64,000 bases of DNA from Arachis hypogaea (lineage: Eukaryota; Streptophyta; Magnoliopsida; Fabales; Fabaceae). The notes beneath the pieces are model-generated. The model worked only from the letters and a program-made list of their open reading frames with translations, was not told where the DNA came from and did no database searches. Below are positions 45,290-56,634 of this stretch, one piece after another; positions within the stretch are counted from its first letter, which is position 1, and each line of letters starts with the position of its first letter. The translations under genes and the position numbers were made by a program. The stretch covers positions 27,570,022-27,634,021 of the forward strand of contig NC_092045.1 of NCBI RefSeq assembly GCF_003086295.3, read 5' to 3'.

Positions 45290-47670
45290 CCTTACTGAGC
45301 TTTAATCTAGTCTCAGTTTTGAGCATTCTTGCTCAAAATTGCTTTCAAGATAATGTTTGACTCTCTGTCCATTAACAATGAACTTTTTGTCAGAATCAAT
45401 ATCCTAAAGCTCTACATATCCATATGGTGACACGCCTGTAATCACATATGGTCCTCTCCACTGGGATTTTAGTTTCCCAGGGAATAGCCTGAGCCTAGAG
45501 TTAAATAGCATAACCTTTTGTCCTGGCTCAAGGACTCGGGATGACAGGTTCTTATCATGCCATCTCTTTGCTTTTTCCTTGTAAATTTTGGCATTTTCAA
45601 AAGCATTGAGTATGAATTCCTCTAGCTCATTCAGTTGGAGGAATCTTTTCTCTCCAGCTAATTTGGCATCAAGGTTTAAGAATTTGGTTGCCTAGTAGGC
45701 TTTATGCTCCAGTTCCACGGGTAGGTGACAGGCCTTCCCATACACAAGCTAGTATGGAGAGGTTCCTATAGGAGTCTTGAATGCTGTTCTGTATGCCCAT
45801 AGAGCATCATCCAAGCTCTTTGCCCAATCCTTTCTACGGGCAATTACAGTCCATTCTAGGATTCTTTTTAGTTCTCTATTAAAGACTTCAGCTTGTTCAT
45901 TGGTCTGTGGATGATATGGAGTTGCCACCTTGTGGCTTATTTCATATTGGACCATGGCATTATAAAGCTGTTTATTGTAGAAATGAGTGCATCCATCACT
46001 GATCAGTGCTCTAGGGACACCAAATCTGCTAAAGATATATTTCTGGAGGAATTTCAGTACTGTCTTAGTATCGTTAGTCGGTGTTGCAATTGCCTCTAGC
46101 CATTTAGATACATAGTCTACTGCCACCAGAATGTAAGTGTTTGAGTATGATGGTGGGAAAGGACCCATGAAGTCAATACCCCATACATCAAACAACTCAA
46201 TCTCTAGGATCCCTTGTTGAGGAATGGCGTAACCATGAGGCAGATTACCAGCTAGCTGGCAACTGTCACAGTTACGTACAAACTCTCGGGAGTCCCTATA
46301 GATTGTAAGCCAGTAGAAGCCACATTGGAGGACTTTGGTGGCTGTTCGCTCACCTCTGAAATATCCTCCATATTGTGATCCATGGCAATGCCATAGGATC
46401 TTCTGTGCCTCTTCTCTAGGCACGCACCTACGGATTAGTCCGTCTGCGCATCTCTTGAAGAGATATGGCTCATCCCACAAGTAGTACTTCGCATCAGAAA
46501 GCAATTTTTTCTTTTGCTGCCTGCTGAACTCCTTGGGAATAAACCTTGCGGCTTTATAGTTTGCGATGTCTGCAAACCATGACACCTCCTGAATGGCAAA
46601 GAGTTGCTCATTCGGAAAGGTTTCAGAGATCTCAGTGAGGGGTAGAGACATCCTTTCTACTAGTTCTATCCGGGACAGGTGATCTGCTACTTGATTCTCT
46701 GTCCCTTTTCTGTCTCTTATTTCTATATCAAACTCTTGCAGAAGCAACACCCATCTTATGAGCCTGGATTTTGAATCCTGCTTTGTAAGTAGATATTTAA
46801 GAGCAGCATGGTCAGTGTACACAATCACTTTTGATCCTACCAAATAGGATCTAAACTTGTCAATGGCATAAACCACTGCAAGCAATTCTTTTTCTGTGGT
46901 TGTGTAATTTTCCTGCGTGTCATTTAGAACACGGCTAGCGTAGTAAATGACGTGCAAAAGCTTGTCATGCTTCTGTCCCAATACTGCACCAATAGCATGG
47001 TCACTGTCATCACACATTAGTTCAAATGGTAATGTCCAGTCCGGTGTAGAAATAATAGGCGCTGTGACCAGTTTAGCCTTCAGAGTCTCAAAGGCCTGGA
47101 AACACTCTGTGTCAAAGACAAATGGTGTATCAGCAGCTAGTAGGATACTCAGAGGTTTTGCGATTTTTGAAAAATCCTTTATAAACCTCTTGTAAAATCC
47201 CGCATGTCCCAGAAAACTTCTGATTGCCTTAACATTGGTAGGTGGTGGTAATTTTTCGATTACTTCCACCTTAGCTTGATCCACCTCTATGCCTTTGTTC
47301 AAAATTTTGTGCCCAAGGACAATTCCTTCCGTCACCATAAAGTGAAATTTCTCCCAGTTTAAAACCAAGTTGGTCTCTTGGCACCATTTCAGAACAAGTG
47401 CTAGATGGTCAAGATAGGAGCTGAATGAATCTCCAAATACTGAGAAGTCGTCTATGAAGACTTCCAGAAATTTTTCCACCATATAAGAGAAAATAGAGAG
47501 CATGCATCTCTAAAAGGTTGCTGGTGCATTACACAGACCAAATGGCATCCTTCTGTAGGCAAATACTCCAGATGGACATGTGAATGCTGTTTTCTCTTGA
47601 TCCTGGGATCTACTGTAATCTGGTTGTTGCCTGAGTAGCCATCCAGAAAGCAGTAATAGTCATGACCTGC
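45290..47670 (-). pseudogene. pol (RT end, RNase H, integrase) of Athila-like element
   Basis: Minus-strand continuation of RT after the inner insertion. FLDGYSG begins near 47,655. A one-base loss near 47,615 shifts frame, and a TAG (47,510-47,512) stands where Gln is expected after CNAPATF. Then 584 open codons (47,503-45,749): the catalytic FIDDFSVFG, RNase H ([37 protein letters not shown]) and integrase with [35 protein letters not shown] and [11 protein letters not shown]. The second zinc His of the usual HCH..GGHF is Tyr. After the stop the integrase C-terminus (WHDKNLSSRVLEPGQKVMLF) continues to about 45,290. Confidence 0.9.
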
Positions 47671-49163
47671 TGACGATTGGATTTTTGACGGTTTATAATT
47701 TCTCAAATAAAATCTCGTTGCAAAGTATAGTTTCTAAACCAAACAATAATCCTTTCATACAAAAAGTTGTTTGTCACTAGTACAAACCCCTAGAATTTAT
47801 AAACCGAAGTATTGGACCTCGGGTCGTTCTCCCTAGGAATTGTAATGAAGTGTCTTGTTATTGGTTGTGATTTATTTTGGGGTTTTGGATAAGAAGCATG
47901 AAAAGTAAATGGCAATAAAAATAAACTAACAACTATAAAAGGGCTCTTGGCAAGGTATAAAAATTAGAAGTCCTATCCTAGTTATCCTTCTCAATTGTGA
48001 TGAGAATTGTTCATTGCTACCACTTAGTTAACTTCTAACCATGGAGGAAAGTCAAGTGGATGAATCAATTTGATTCCTCAAGTCCTGATCAACTCCTAAA
48101 GGAATGACTAGCTTTAGAGGCATTCAAATCAATTAGCAACTTCTAAGTATCAATCAACAAAGGAATTAGATAACTCAAGAGTCACTAATTACTCTACCTA
48201 GGCCAAGAGGAACAAAACCTACACTAAAACCCAACCAAGCATTTCATCAAACACTTGGAAGGCATAAAAGAAAAGCATAGTAAATTGATAACAAGAATAG
48301 AATCTAACAACAATTATTGCAAAGAATCAACAACAACAAGCAAGGAAATCACAACTATCATGAATTACCTCAAATTGCATTATTGAACGGAAATAAAGGA
48401 ACAACAATCTATCCAAAACAAAATGAAGAATTACAATTATGAAAGCACATAACTAGAAAGAGAGATATGAGAAGATTGAGAATTGATAAAGGAAAATTGA
48501 ATCAAAGCATGAATTAAACCTAGATCTAAGAAGAGAGATTAACCTAAACCTAATCCTAATTCTAGAGAGAAGTGAGAGCTTCTCTTTCTAGAAACTAATT
48601 CTAAAACTAATCCTAGTGAGTGTGTATTATTTTCTAATTGATTCTCTAATGCCTTCCCCTTAATCCTTCATCCTTATATTCCTCTTCCTTAGCATTTGGC
48701 GCCAAAATGGGTTCAGAAACCCTCTCAAATCGCTAGGCACGTGTTGCATTAGTGAGGTCATGTGCCATCATCGGCGCGTGCGCGCACGGTACGCGTGCGC
48801 GTCCTTGGCCAGTTTCGCAATGTGCGTGCGAGCGCCTTGTGCGCGTGCGCGTGCATGGCTGACTTTGCTTCTTTGACTTTTTTTTATGCTTCTCTCCACT
48901 TGTATGCTTCCTTCCTTACTTCCTCTGATCCATGCCTAGCCTATTTCAATCCTGTAATTACTAGCAAACACATCAAGGCATCTTATGGAATCAAAGAGAA
49001 ATTAGAATTCATCAAAATAAGGCTTAAAAAGCATGTTTTTACACTTAAGCACAAATATGGGAGAGATAACAGAACCATGCTAATTCATAGGCTAAATGTG
49101 ATAAAAGGTTATCAAATTACCCTAAACTCAATACAAAATAAACCATCAAATTGGGGTTTGTCA
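47671..49163 (-). repeat. 3' LTR of inner element
   Basis: 1,493 bp, ends TGACGATTGG and GGGGTTTGTCA on the plus strand. Relative to the other LTR I count about ten single-base differences plus a missing 17 bp repeat unit at the CpG-rich block (48,771-48,860). Confidence 0.95.
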
Positions 49164-49200
49164 ACCTCCCCACACTTAAGCCTTAGCATGTCCTCATGCT
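49164..49200 (-). promoter_or_regulatory. polypurine tract with adjacent hairpin, inner element
   Basis: On the minus strand, TTAAGTGTGGGGAGGT lies directly against the LTR start TGACA, the place and composition of a plus-strand primer. Just before it is TAGCATGAGGACATGCTA, a 7 bp stem with a small loop. A second, similar hairpin plus tract is at 50,963-50,998. Confidence 0.8.
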
Positions 49201-50996
49201 AAATTAAGAAGGAACTAAGGGTAATGACATTTATTGAATGCAGCTAAACTATATGAATCCTACCTAAATGCAATTATCTAAGCAAATGGAAATGCTTAGT
49301 TCAAACATATCAAATTGCCAAGAGAGCATGTGTAAGCACAAGGGCTAGGCAATAGGAATTAATTCCAAACCACAATTGTATTGAATTATCAAAAAGAGTT
49401 CAAACTTGCAAGAATATAGATAATATGGGTGAGCACCTGTAATTGAACTTTTGAACCCTCACCGGATATGTGTATCCGCTCTATTCACTCAAGTGTTTAA
49501 GGGTTAATTCACTCAATTCTCTTCTAATCATGTCTTCCAAAATTTGATTTTCTTCTAACAATCAACACTTATTCAATGCATGCATACATTCATCATAAGG
49601 TCTTTCATTTAGGTTGCAATGGGGTTAGGGTCAAGGTAGGATCATTTATGGTTAAGTAGACTAGGATTTGAATCTTTGATTAGCATAGACTTCCCCACCT
49701 AACTATATAATGACCTATACAAAATCGAACTACTCTAACTACCCATTCTTCACTTTTTCTTACATATTCATGCATCTTTATTTGATTCATAACACTTATG
49801 CATTGATTCCCTTTTATTGACTTCACGTTGGGGCATTTTGTCCCCTCTTTATTATTTTTCCTTCTTTTTCCATATACAATTTTTTTTCTTTTCTTTTCTT
49901 TTTCTTTTGTTTTTCTCATTTTCACTTTTATTTCTCTTTTTTTTTCTTTTCATTTCTTTTCTTTTGTCAAACTATATACAAGAACATCAATGCATAAGGT
50001 CTATTCATTTAATCAATACATGAGTATGTACCCAATTCCTAAACATGAAAGTGTACTACCCCTTTTATCCCATCCAATGTTCCCAAGCCTCACCAACTTG
50101 AATAGTAAACACTCTCACCAGCCTAGGCTTAATCAAAGATCCAAACAAGGGCTTTTCATTGGTTTTCCGCCTTGGGCTTGTAATGTGCTAAAATAAGAAC
50201 GAGTTGGTTAAGCATAGGCTCAAAATTGGCTATCAATGGAAGGTAAAAGGTTGGCTATTTGGGTAAGTGGCTAATGAAACAATGGCCTCAATCATATAAA
50301 TGCATGAATACAAGAAATAATTGGATATATAGAATCAAGCAAATCAAGGATTACAATCATAGAAAGAGAATAATTTCACACAAGAATGGAAAATAAGTGG
50401 TTATAAAATGTAACCACATCAATAGGCTCAAGTCTCACAAGCTTGTGTTCTTAGTTTAATATATGATTCACAAGGTATGTAATTCAAGCAAGTTTTACCA
50501 AAAAAGTTTTCTTTCAATCAATTGGGTTGATGCCCTATATTTAAACTTCTTAGAAAATCTCAATATTTGACTAAGCATTGTTGTGATTGGAAAATTCAAA
50601 GATTTTCTTAGTTCACCCTTTCCTTTTTCACTTAAAACCAATATATTATGCAAAAAGGGTGACTAAATATTTGCAATCCAAAGTATGATTTCTAATCACA
50701 ACCACGAACTAAAAAGAAAGATATGCAAGATGTAAGATAAACAAAATGTATAAAGAAGAATCCAACTAAAAGTACGGAATCTATCATCCAAGACATCTAA
50801 GTCTAAAGATATCCAAAAGCATCAAAATATCTAAAATCCAAAATAAGCAATAAAAAGTATCCAAAGCAAACTAGAAATGCATCAAAATATATACAAAGAT
50901 GTGCAGAATAAGATAGCTAGGCCGAAAAGTTCACCGGTTCCCAAATAATGCTACCGGTGCCCTCCCCACACTTAAAACCAAGCATCGTCCTCGATG
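49201..50996 (-). other. non-coding 3' internal region of inner element
   Basis: No coding potential. It contains a 125 bp pyrimidine tract (about 49,850-49,975; purine-rich in the element's sense strand) and AT-rich sequence. The small Lys-rich frame at 49,680-49,925 is produced by the tract. Confidence 0.7.
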
Positions 50997-52331
50997 CTAA
51001 ACCGGAGGATCAGTGGGAGGTACAACGATAGGCTCTGGCTCTGGCTGTGGGAACGAATCCTCATGAGTCTGTGGTGGCGCTGTAGTGGCATGGGCATCCT
51101 GCTGAACTGGTGCCTCCACATCCTCCTCCTGATGATCCTGCTCATCGGAGGCCGGAGAATCGGGAAGCGGAGGTAGCTCAGCACCCAAAGAAATAAGAGC
51201 CTGGTCCATCCGATCTAATCGGCGTCTGACATGGCGTCTCTCGCGCTCTAAGAACCGGAAAAGACGCTGGACCAGGAGATAAGTAGGCTCAGGTACTGCT
51301 GGTGGTCCTGTAGATGATGAAGGAGCTGCAGCGGTAGAGGATGATGGGGCAGCTGTAGGGGCCGATGGTGAAGGTGTCCCGATGGCAGCTCTAGCCCGAG
51401 AGCGGCGTCTAACAGGTGGTCGCTCGTGCACCCAACCACCCCAGGGGATAGTAACCTCCCTGTCATCTGCATCAGGGGGTGGTGGTCGCACATCATCGTC
51501 CAGCCATGGGACCTCAGCTAGGGCCGCCATACTCGTGACCAATGTAGGAAATGGGAGTAGGCCACGAATATGCGCCCGCCACATGCACTGTCTGATAAGT
51601 CGAGGGAAAGAGACATCCTTCCCCTCCATAACACACCCAATCAGTAGAAGCATCTCCATAGGGATCTCAGAAAAGTGGGTGGTGGGTAGGACATAGCATG
51701 CGAATATCATCTGCCAAGTCTTGGCCTCACGAGTCAGATGAGTAAAGAGCATCCCTTTCGCCTTGGTATTATTTGCATCCATAACCCATGTGGCATCTGG
51801 TAACCCAATAACACTCCTGAGTGCCTCATAATCAAAAGTCATGCTGTGTATGGCCAATTCAGCCTGCTGATGGGCACACAGCTCATCCGGGACATGCCGG
51901 CACTGTAGTGCCTCCTCAATAGCAGTCTCAGTAATCATAATCTCTCTACCCCGCACCTGAACTGAATCCAATGTGGGACGGAAGAAGTTGCAGTAGAATT
52001 CCTTCACCCAAGATACATTGATATCTCCCAAATCCCGGTCAACAAAGTCGATACCCAACTCAAGGATCCGACCGGTAATAGACCGTCTCACATCAGTAGG
52101 GAGGAGCAACTTCTTCTCAGTATTCAGCTTTGTTGTTCGATATCGAGAAAACTGAAGCTCACAGTAGAGATTGGGGAATATGTCCGGATTGGTAGAAGGT
52201 AACTGCTGATTTTCTTTGTCTACATCATTTAATGGGTTCTTGGCATAATGCTTGTAGATGGAAGGAATGGAAGGTGTAGAGAGTTTTCTTTTCTTGGAGG
52301 CAGTGGCTATGGCTTTGCCCTTATCTGACAT
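50997..52331 (-). CDS. ORF of inner LTR element, 'putative plant transposon protein' type
   Basis: 444 codons from MSDKGKAIATASKKRKLS. The N-terminus is basic (possible nuclear signal KKRK). The middle, about residues 60-290, has LYCELQFSRYRTTKLNTEKK, VSWVKEFYCNFFRP, HLTREAKTWQMIFACYVLP and MEMLLLIGCVMEGKDVSFPR, the core seen in plant proteins annotated 'putative plant transposon protein'. The tail is Pro/Ser/Ala-rich, with an Arg-rich segment (FLERERRHVRRRLDRMDQ) and an acidic end. The ATG is preceded by ATTTTTCAG/G, a strong splice-acceptor match, so a spliced RNA may express it. The open frame extends 35 codons upstream of this ATG, but those look non-coding. The frame is intact. Function is unknown; possibly nucleic-acid binding. 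Confidence 0.7.
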   Translation of the reverse strand: MSDKGKAIATASKKRKLSTPSIPSIYKHYAKNPLNDVDKENQQLPSTNPDIFPNLYCELQFSRYRTTKLNTEKKLLLPTDVRRSITGRILELGIDFVDRDLGDINVSWVKEFYCNFFRPTLDSVQVRGREIMITETAIEEALQCRHVPDELCAHQQAELAIHSMTFDYEALRSVIGLPDATWVMDANNTKAKGMLFTHLTREAKTWQMIFACYVLPTTHFSEIPMEMLLLIGCVMEGKDVSFPRLIRQCMWRAHIRGLLPFPTLVTSMAALAEVPWLDDDVRPPPPDADDREVTIPWGGWVHERPPVRRRSRARAAIGTPSPSAPTAAPSSSTAAAPSSSTGPPAVPEPTYLLVQRLFRFLERERRHVRRRLDRMDQALISLGAELPPLPDSPASDEQDHQEEDVEAPVQQDAHATTAPPQTHEDSFPQPEPEPIVVPPTDPPV

Positions 52332-52960
52332 CCTGAAAAATATGGTAGAATATATGGAACATTTAGCATGTAACAAAGAAGGCATGTTCAGGAGACAAAT
52401 GGCAAAAACAATCATGATGTTGCAATGAATATGCAAAAGTGAACAAGTAAACCATAAAAAAAATGCAAGCTACATTAAGGTCAACAACTCATATTCAAAA
52501 GGCAATACTATCATCATATATTTGAAAGAGTTTGTTAAAGATGGTTAAAGGTGAGTGGAAGTGAAATGGTTAAAGAAATTAGGAAGTTAGAAAAGTATGT
52601 TAGTGATATGGTGATATATATGCGCAATGAAAAGAAAAGTTGTGGTTCATGTTCACAGTGAATGATGCAAATCCGAGAAGTCAAAAAGAAACGGAAATTT
52701 GCCCAAAATTGAATTAAAGACCCAAAGGAGACTAATTTTCTTGAAAATCGGGCAGCATTTCGGCTTAAAATTGGACGTTCCTGGATAGCAAGTTAACACA
52801 ATTAGCATGGAAAACAACATCAATTATGCACAGCAGCAGAGGTACAGTATTCAGGCAACAAGAAATGCATAAAAACAGTCCAAAATCAGCATACAACATC
52901 TAGATAAGCAGACAGCAAAATAAGCACGAACGGAGCACTTACCAGGCCTAGAATCCTCTA
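52332..52960 (-). other. AT-rich spacer in inner element, possible intron
   Basis: No coding potential. It lies between the GC-rich block and the ORF whose start follows a splice-acceptor-like CAG. On the minus strand CTAGGCCTGGTAAGTGCTCC at about 52,935-52,954 contains a good donor (CTG/GTAAGT). An intron from there to the acceptor at 52,333 would be about 610 bp. Confidence 0.4.
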
Positions 52961-53029
52961 TCCAGCCCTAGCTACCTAACCGCAATTATTTCTATCTAAC
53001 CTAGCATGCAAAAATTGGATGTAAACTAA

Positions 53030-53564
53030 CTAACAAGCAATGACAATAACAAACAGGAATGAACAATTAAAAAGAAGAAAACAGAAAAATAACCGGAAGG
53101 AACCTGGGAGTAGAGGAACTGAGTATGGAAGAGAAATGGGGAGTGGGGCAGTACAAGTAGCAGTTGCGCCACCGTGAACGGTGGCGGTGAAGACGGCCGG
53201 CGCAGTGGTTCGGCCGGAAGAATGAGAAACCGAGGGGAGAAGGGACGGTGATGGTGAAAGAGGAGAATGAGAGGGGAATGTGCAGGAAGGGAAGAGAGGG
53301 AGTGAGCCGCCGGCAGTGATGACGGGGTGGCGGCGGAGATGGTGGCGCGGTGGTGGTGGTTGACTGAGAGGAGTGACTGTGGTGGTTGGTGTTTGAGCGG
53401 GGGTGGGTGGACGAGAGAGAGAGAATGTGGGCGATTGGGGTGATGGCAAGGGAAGGGATTGGCTGTGCGGTGGTTGCCGGCGGAGCAGCGGCGGTATTGG
53501 AGGTTGAGAGGAGGAAGGTGATGAAAAAGGGGGGAGATTGAAGAAAGAGTGCGCGACTGCGCAA
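53030..53564 (-). pseudogene. GC-rich Ser/Pro-rich gene-like block in inner element
   Basis: Two overlapping minus-strand frames of 139 and 165 codons with Ser/Thr/Pro/His-rich products and runs such as CACCACCACCGCGCCACC. The base composition and style resemble a plant gene leader plus first exon and contrast with neighbouring AT-rich DNA. Either a captured gene fragment or part of the element's own leader. No function can be assigned. Confidence 0.3.
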
Positions 53565-53594
53565 CGTTCTTCGCGTGTTAGGGTATCATATTTT

Positions 53595-54400
53595 TTATTC
53601 GACGCGTGCGCGCACTTTGCGCGCCCGCGTGCAATGAAGAATCAAGGGACCTACGCGTGCGCGTGCAACGCGCTTGAGCGTGGGTGAGCAAAATGGGAAG
53701 GGACGCGTGCGCGTATAGTGCGCGCACGCGTGCATGGAATTGGGCTAGGGGCTTAGAGTTGGCCCAACTCAGGCCTAACTCTCTGGAGAATGGCCTGGAG
53801 GTTGCGCTAGCAGACCAGCGCGCACGCGGCATGTACGCGTCCGCGCGCATTGGGGAGAATGGAGATCCACGCGTGGGCGTGCAGTGCGCTATAGCGTGGT
53901 TGGCAATTTAGGTAACGTGCGCATGCGCGTACAGTGCGCGCACGCGTACGTGAGATTGGGCCTGAAGCTTAGAGTGGGCATGAGGTATGCCCAACTCTCG
54001 GGTTAGAAGCCTAGATTGGTGGCAGCACGTAACGACGCGTGCGCGGTAAGTGCGCGTCCGCGTATGGTGACGATATGGGATAAGGCGCGCGCTAGCGTGA
54101 TGCGTGCGCTCGCGCAGATCGAGTTAGGCCTGGGGCTTAAGGCTAGCCCATAAATGGCTCAACTCTCTGGGGTTTGGCTCAATTATTTGCAGCAGCAAAT
54201 CGGCGCGGACGCGACAGGTACGCGTCCGCGCGAACTTCCATGTTCTCATAAACGGCGCGCACGCAGCATGTACGCGTCCGCGTGGGTCGTGTTGGGCTTA
54301 AGGCATAATGTTTGCCCAAGGGAGGCCCAACTCTCGGGAGTGTGGCTCGTGGTGCATCCACACAGGGACGCGTGCGCGTACAGTGTGCGCGCGCGTCCAG
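53595..54400. repeat. array of CpG-rich palindromic modules in inner element
   Basis: About eleven copies of a module of roughly 32 bp shaped ACGCGTGCGCG-n(6-10)-CGCGCACGCGT, at about 53,600, 53,652, 53,702, 53,819, 53,869, 53,918, 54,033, 54,082, 54,201, 54,254 and 54,367. A second repeat (GGGCTTAAGGC, then GCCCAACTCTCGGG) lies between many of them, so the array is a degenerate tandem repeat. Similar modules occur in both LTRs at 48,771-48,860 and 57,737-57,836. Frames here are by-products. Confidence 0.88.
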
Positions 54401-54854
54401 CCCCCTTTTTTTTTCCAGAAAACAAATTGCTGGGTGCTCCCCTTAGTGTTCACAACTCTTATTCACTCCACCATCATACAATTCACAAAAATACAATTTT
54501 GATATTATTCATCTACTACTAAACACAACATGCATGTGACTAAGCTAACAATTAAGTTGTACAAACAAATTTGTATGAAACATCTACCTACAATGGTAAC
54601 TCAAATCACTTATTAAGTAAATTTAAAAGATTGGAAAGAGTTTACCATGGTGGGGTGTCTCCCACCTAGCACTTTTAGTTTAAGTCCTTAAGTTGGACAT
54701 TTTGAGATGCTTGTTGTCATGGTGGCCTATGTTTGTACTCATCCTTGAATCTCCAAGGATCCATGCTCCTCAATTGGTTGACAGAATTTCCAACCATTTT
54801 TATTAAGCTTGGGCAGAGTTCTACCCAAAATACGAGTCCCCATATTTGGTCTTC

Positions 54855-56505
54855 TCATAGCGAACCGGGATCCCATATCTTATTTTCGCATCCATCCGTT
54901 AGTTGAGTTCCATGATTATGTCGGATGGGTGGTTGACATAAATGTGGTGGACACACAGAATTCTCTTTACTCCACCAATGCTTCCCTCTAGATCCATGCA
55001 AGGTGATCCTTGTCCCAACATTATCCCTATACCTTGAGGCCTTGACCTTAATGAGCTTAACACCTACTTTCCAACCACTACACAACTCATTTCCACTTTT
55101 AATTCCACAAAGAGTTCTAAGTTGACCATCATTTTCAATCAAACCATATTCAAGTGAGAAATTAAAGCTTAGGGATAGAGATTTTACCCACTTAATTGTT
55201 GTATTGGATGGTGATTTGGGAAGAGAGGCTTCCCCACTCTTAGACAAGTGCAAGGTCCACTTCCTTGTGCTCTTCTTTAGTTGTTTCCACCTCTTCATAA
55301 TTTTCTCCAATTTCAACCTCATCCTCTTTGTTACGTGGTTTGGTGTTATCTTGAAGAACTTCATCTTGTCTAATGGAAGGTGATTCAAATTTTGATAGGA
55401 ATTCATTGACGAATGAATCCATCTCTTGCTCCACCTCCTCATATTCTTCAATTTCAATATACACCATGCCATTCTCATCTTCCTTGGGAGGTTGTGCACA
55501 CTCCTTCAAAATTTGAGCTTCATGTCCAATGGGAGGGGATTCCATTGTAGAGAGAAATTCATTCATGATTGCATCCATCTCTTGATAAGCCTCTTCCAAG
55601 TCTCCAATGATGAAATGCTTTGGAGGTTGCGCACCCTCCTCGACATCAATATCAAGCTTCTTGGAAGAGTGCTCCATGATGCTAAATTCCCATGGACTTT
55701 CAACATCTCCTAAATCTTCAACCACTTCTTCCTTTCCTTCAATGATCATAGGCTTCTCCAATTGTTCCAACACAAAATTCGACTCCTCTTTCCCCACCGA
55801 ATTTTCCAATTTCTCTTTCATGCTTTGCCCTTCTTTTGACCTTTCACATGTGGTCACGGGATTACCTTGAGTCTTCAAACATTGGTGGGCTAAAGTATGC
55901 ACCACCTTGGTCAAATTGGTCACAAACTCAAGTGTATCCCGCTTTATGGCCTCTTGTCCTTGAAGTAACAAAGTGAGAGAATCGTCTATTGGGGCTTGTG
56001 GTGGGTAGGAAGGTTCATCATTTTGGAGAGAGGGTTCATAATAGGAAGGTTCTTCTTGGTAAGGTTGTGAAGATGGTGTGCATTGAGGTGGCTCTTGGTG
56101 GTAATCTTGATAGGGTTGTGGTGGTTCTAAGGGTTCTCGCTCAAAATGGTCATAAAAATACGGTGCGGATGATTGGTCATATGATGGATATGGATCATAG
56201 GAAGGTGCTTGGTATGGAGAGGCTTGTGAGAGTGGTTGAGAGTTATGTTGTAGGTGTGGTTCATAAGCATATAGTGGTGGTTCTAGAAAGTCACAAGGTG
56301 ATCCACCATAGCCATTGGGTTGATATGCATCATAGGATGGCTCTTCTTCATAGTGCATTGGTGGGGGTTGTTGCCATGAAGATTGATCATATGCATATGG
56401 CTCCTCCCACCTTTGGTTGTTCCATCCTTGATACACATCCTCATTGAAGCTCTCATCACCTACAACATAATTGTAATCACACTCATAGCCAAAGTGAGAA
56501 TTCAT
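54855..56505 (-). CDS. gag-position ORF of inner LTR element, Tyr/Pro/Gln-rich
   Basis: 421 codons from MNSHFGYECDYNYV, 108 bp after the primer site, where gag normally starts. Residues 1-170 are rich in Tyr, Pro, Gln and Ser with short repeats (PSYDPYPSYDQ; EEPSYYEPSLQ). The middle has LTLLLQGQEAIKRDTLEFVT, possibly helical. The C-terminal part has two related acidic repeats (CAQPPK...EMDSFVNEFLSKFESP). The frame stops near 55,240. An overlapping frame (54,855-55,499) continues coding-like sequence such as LEYGLIENDGQLRTLCGIKS, so a frameshift, ribosomal or mutational, may join them. No standard gag capsid core or CCHC knuckle was recognised. Function is unknown. Confidence 0.6.
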
Positions 56506-56613
56506 GGTGGAAAAGCAAAAATAAAACTAACAAAATCTAGAAAACAAGCAAAAGACAAACTATTTACACTATTCACATATGTACAATAACCAATAACACA
56601 ACACCATTGCAAA

Positions 56614-56631
56614 TCCCCGGCAACGGCACCA
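56614..56631 (-). other. primer-binding site, inner element
   Basis: On the minus strand TGGTGCCGTTGCCGGGGA, three bases after the 5' LTR end. It is complementary, with one change (TGGT for TGGC), to the 3' end of plant tRNA-Asp, the usual Athila-type primer. The host element has nearly the same site. Confidence 0.85.
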
Positions 56632-56634
56632 TTT

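Noticed and set aside
49817..50196. Phe-rich hydrophobic frames that look like a membrane protein
   Set aside because: They translate a TTTTC tract on the non-sense strand of the inner element.
55426..56447. Plus-strand frames of up to 152 codons
   Set aside because: They are antisense shadows of the gag-position ORF on the minus strand.
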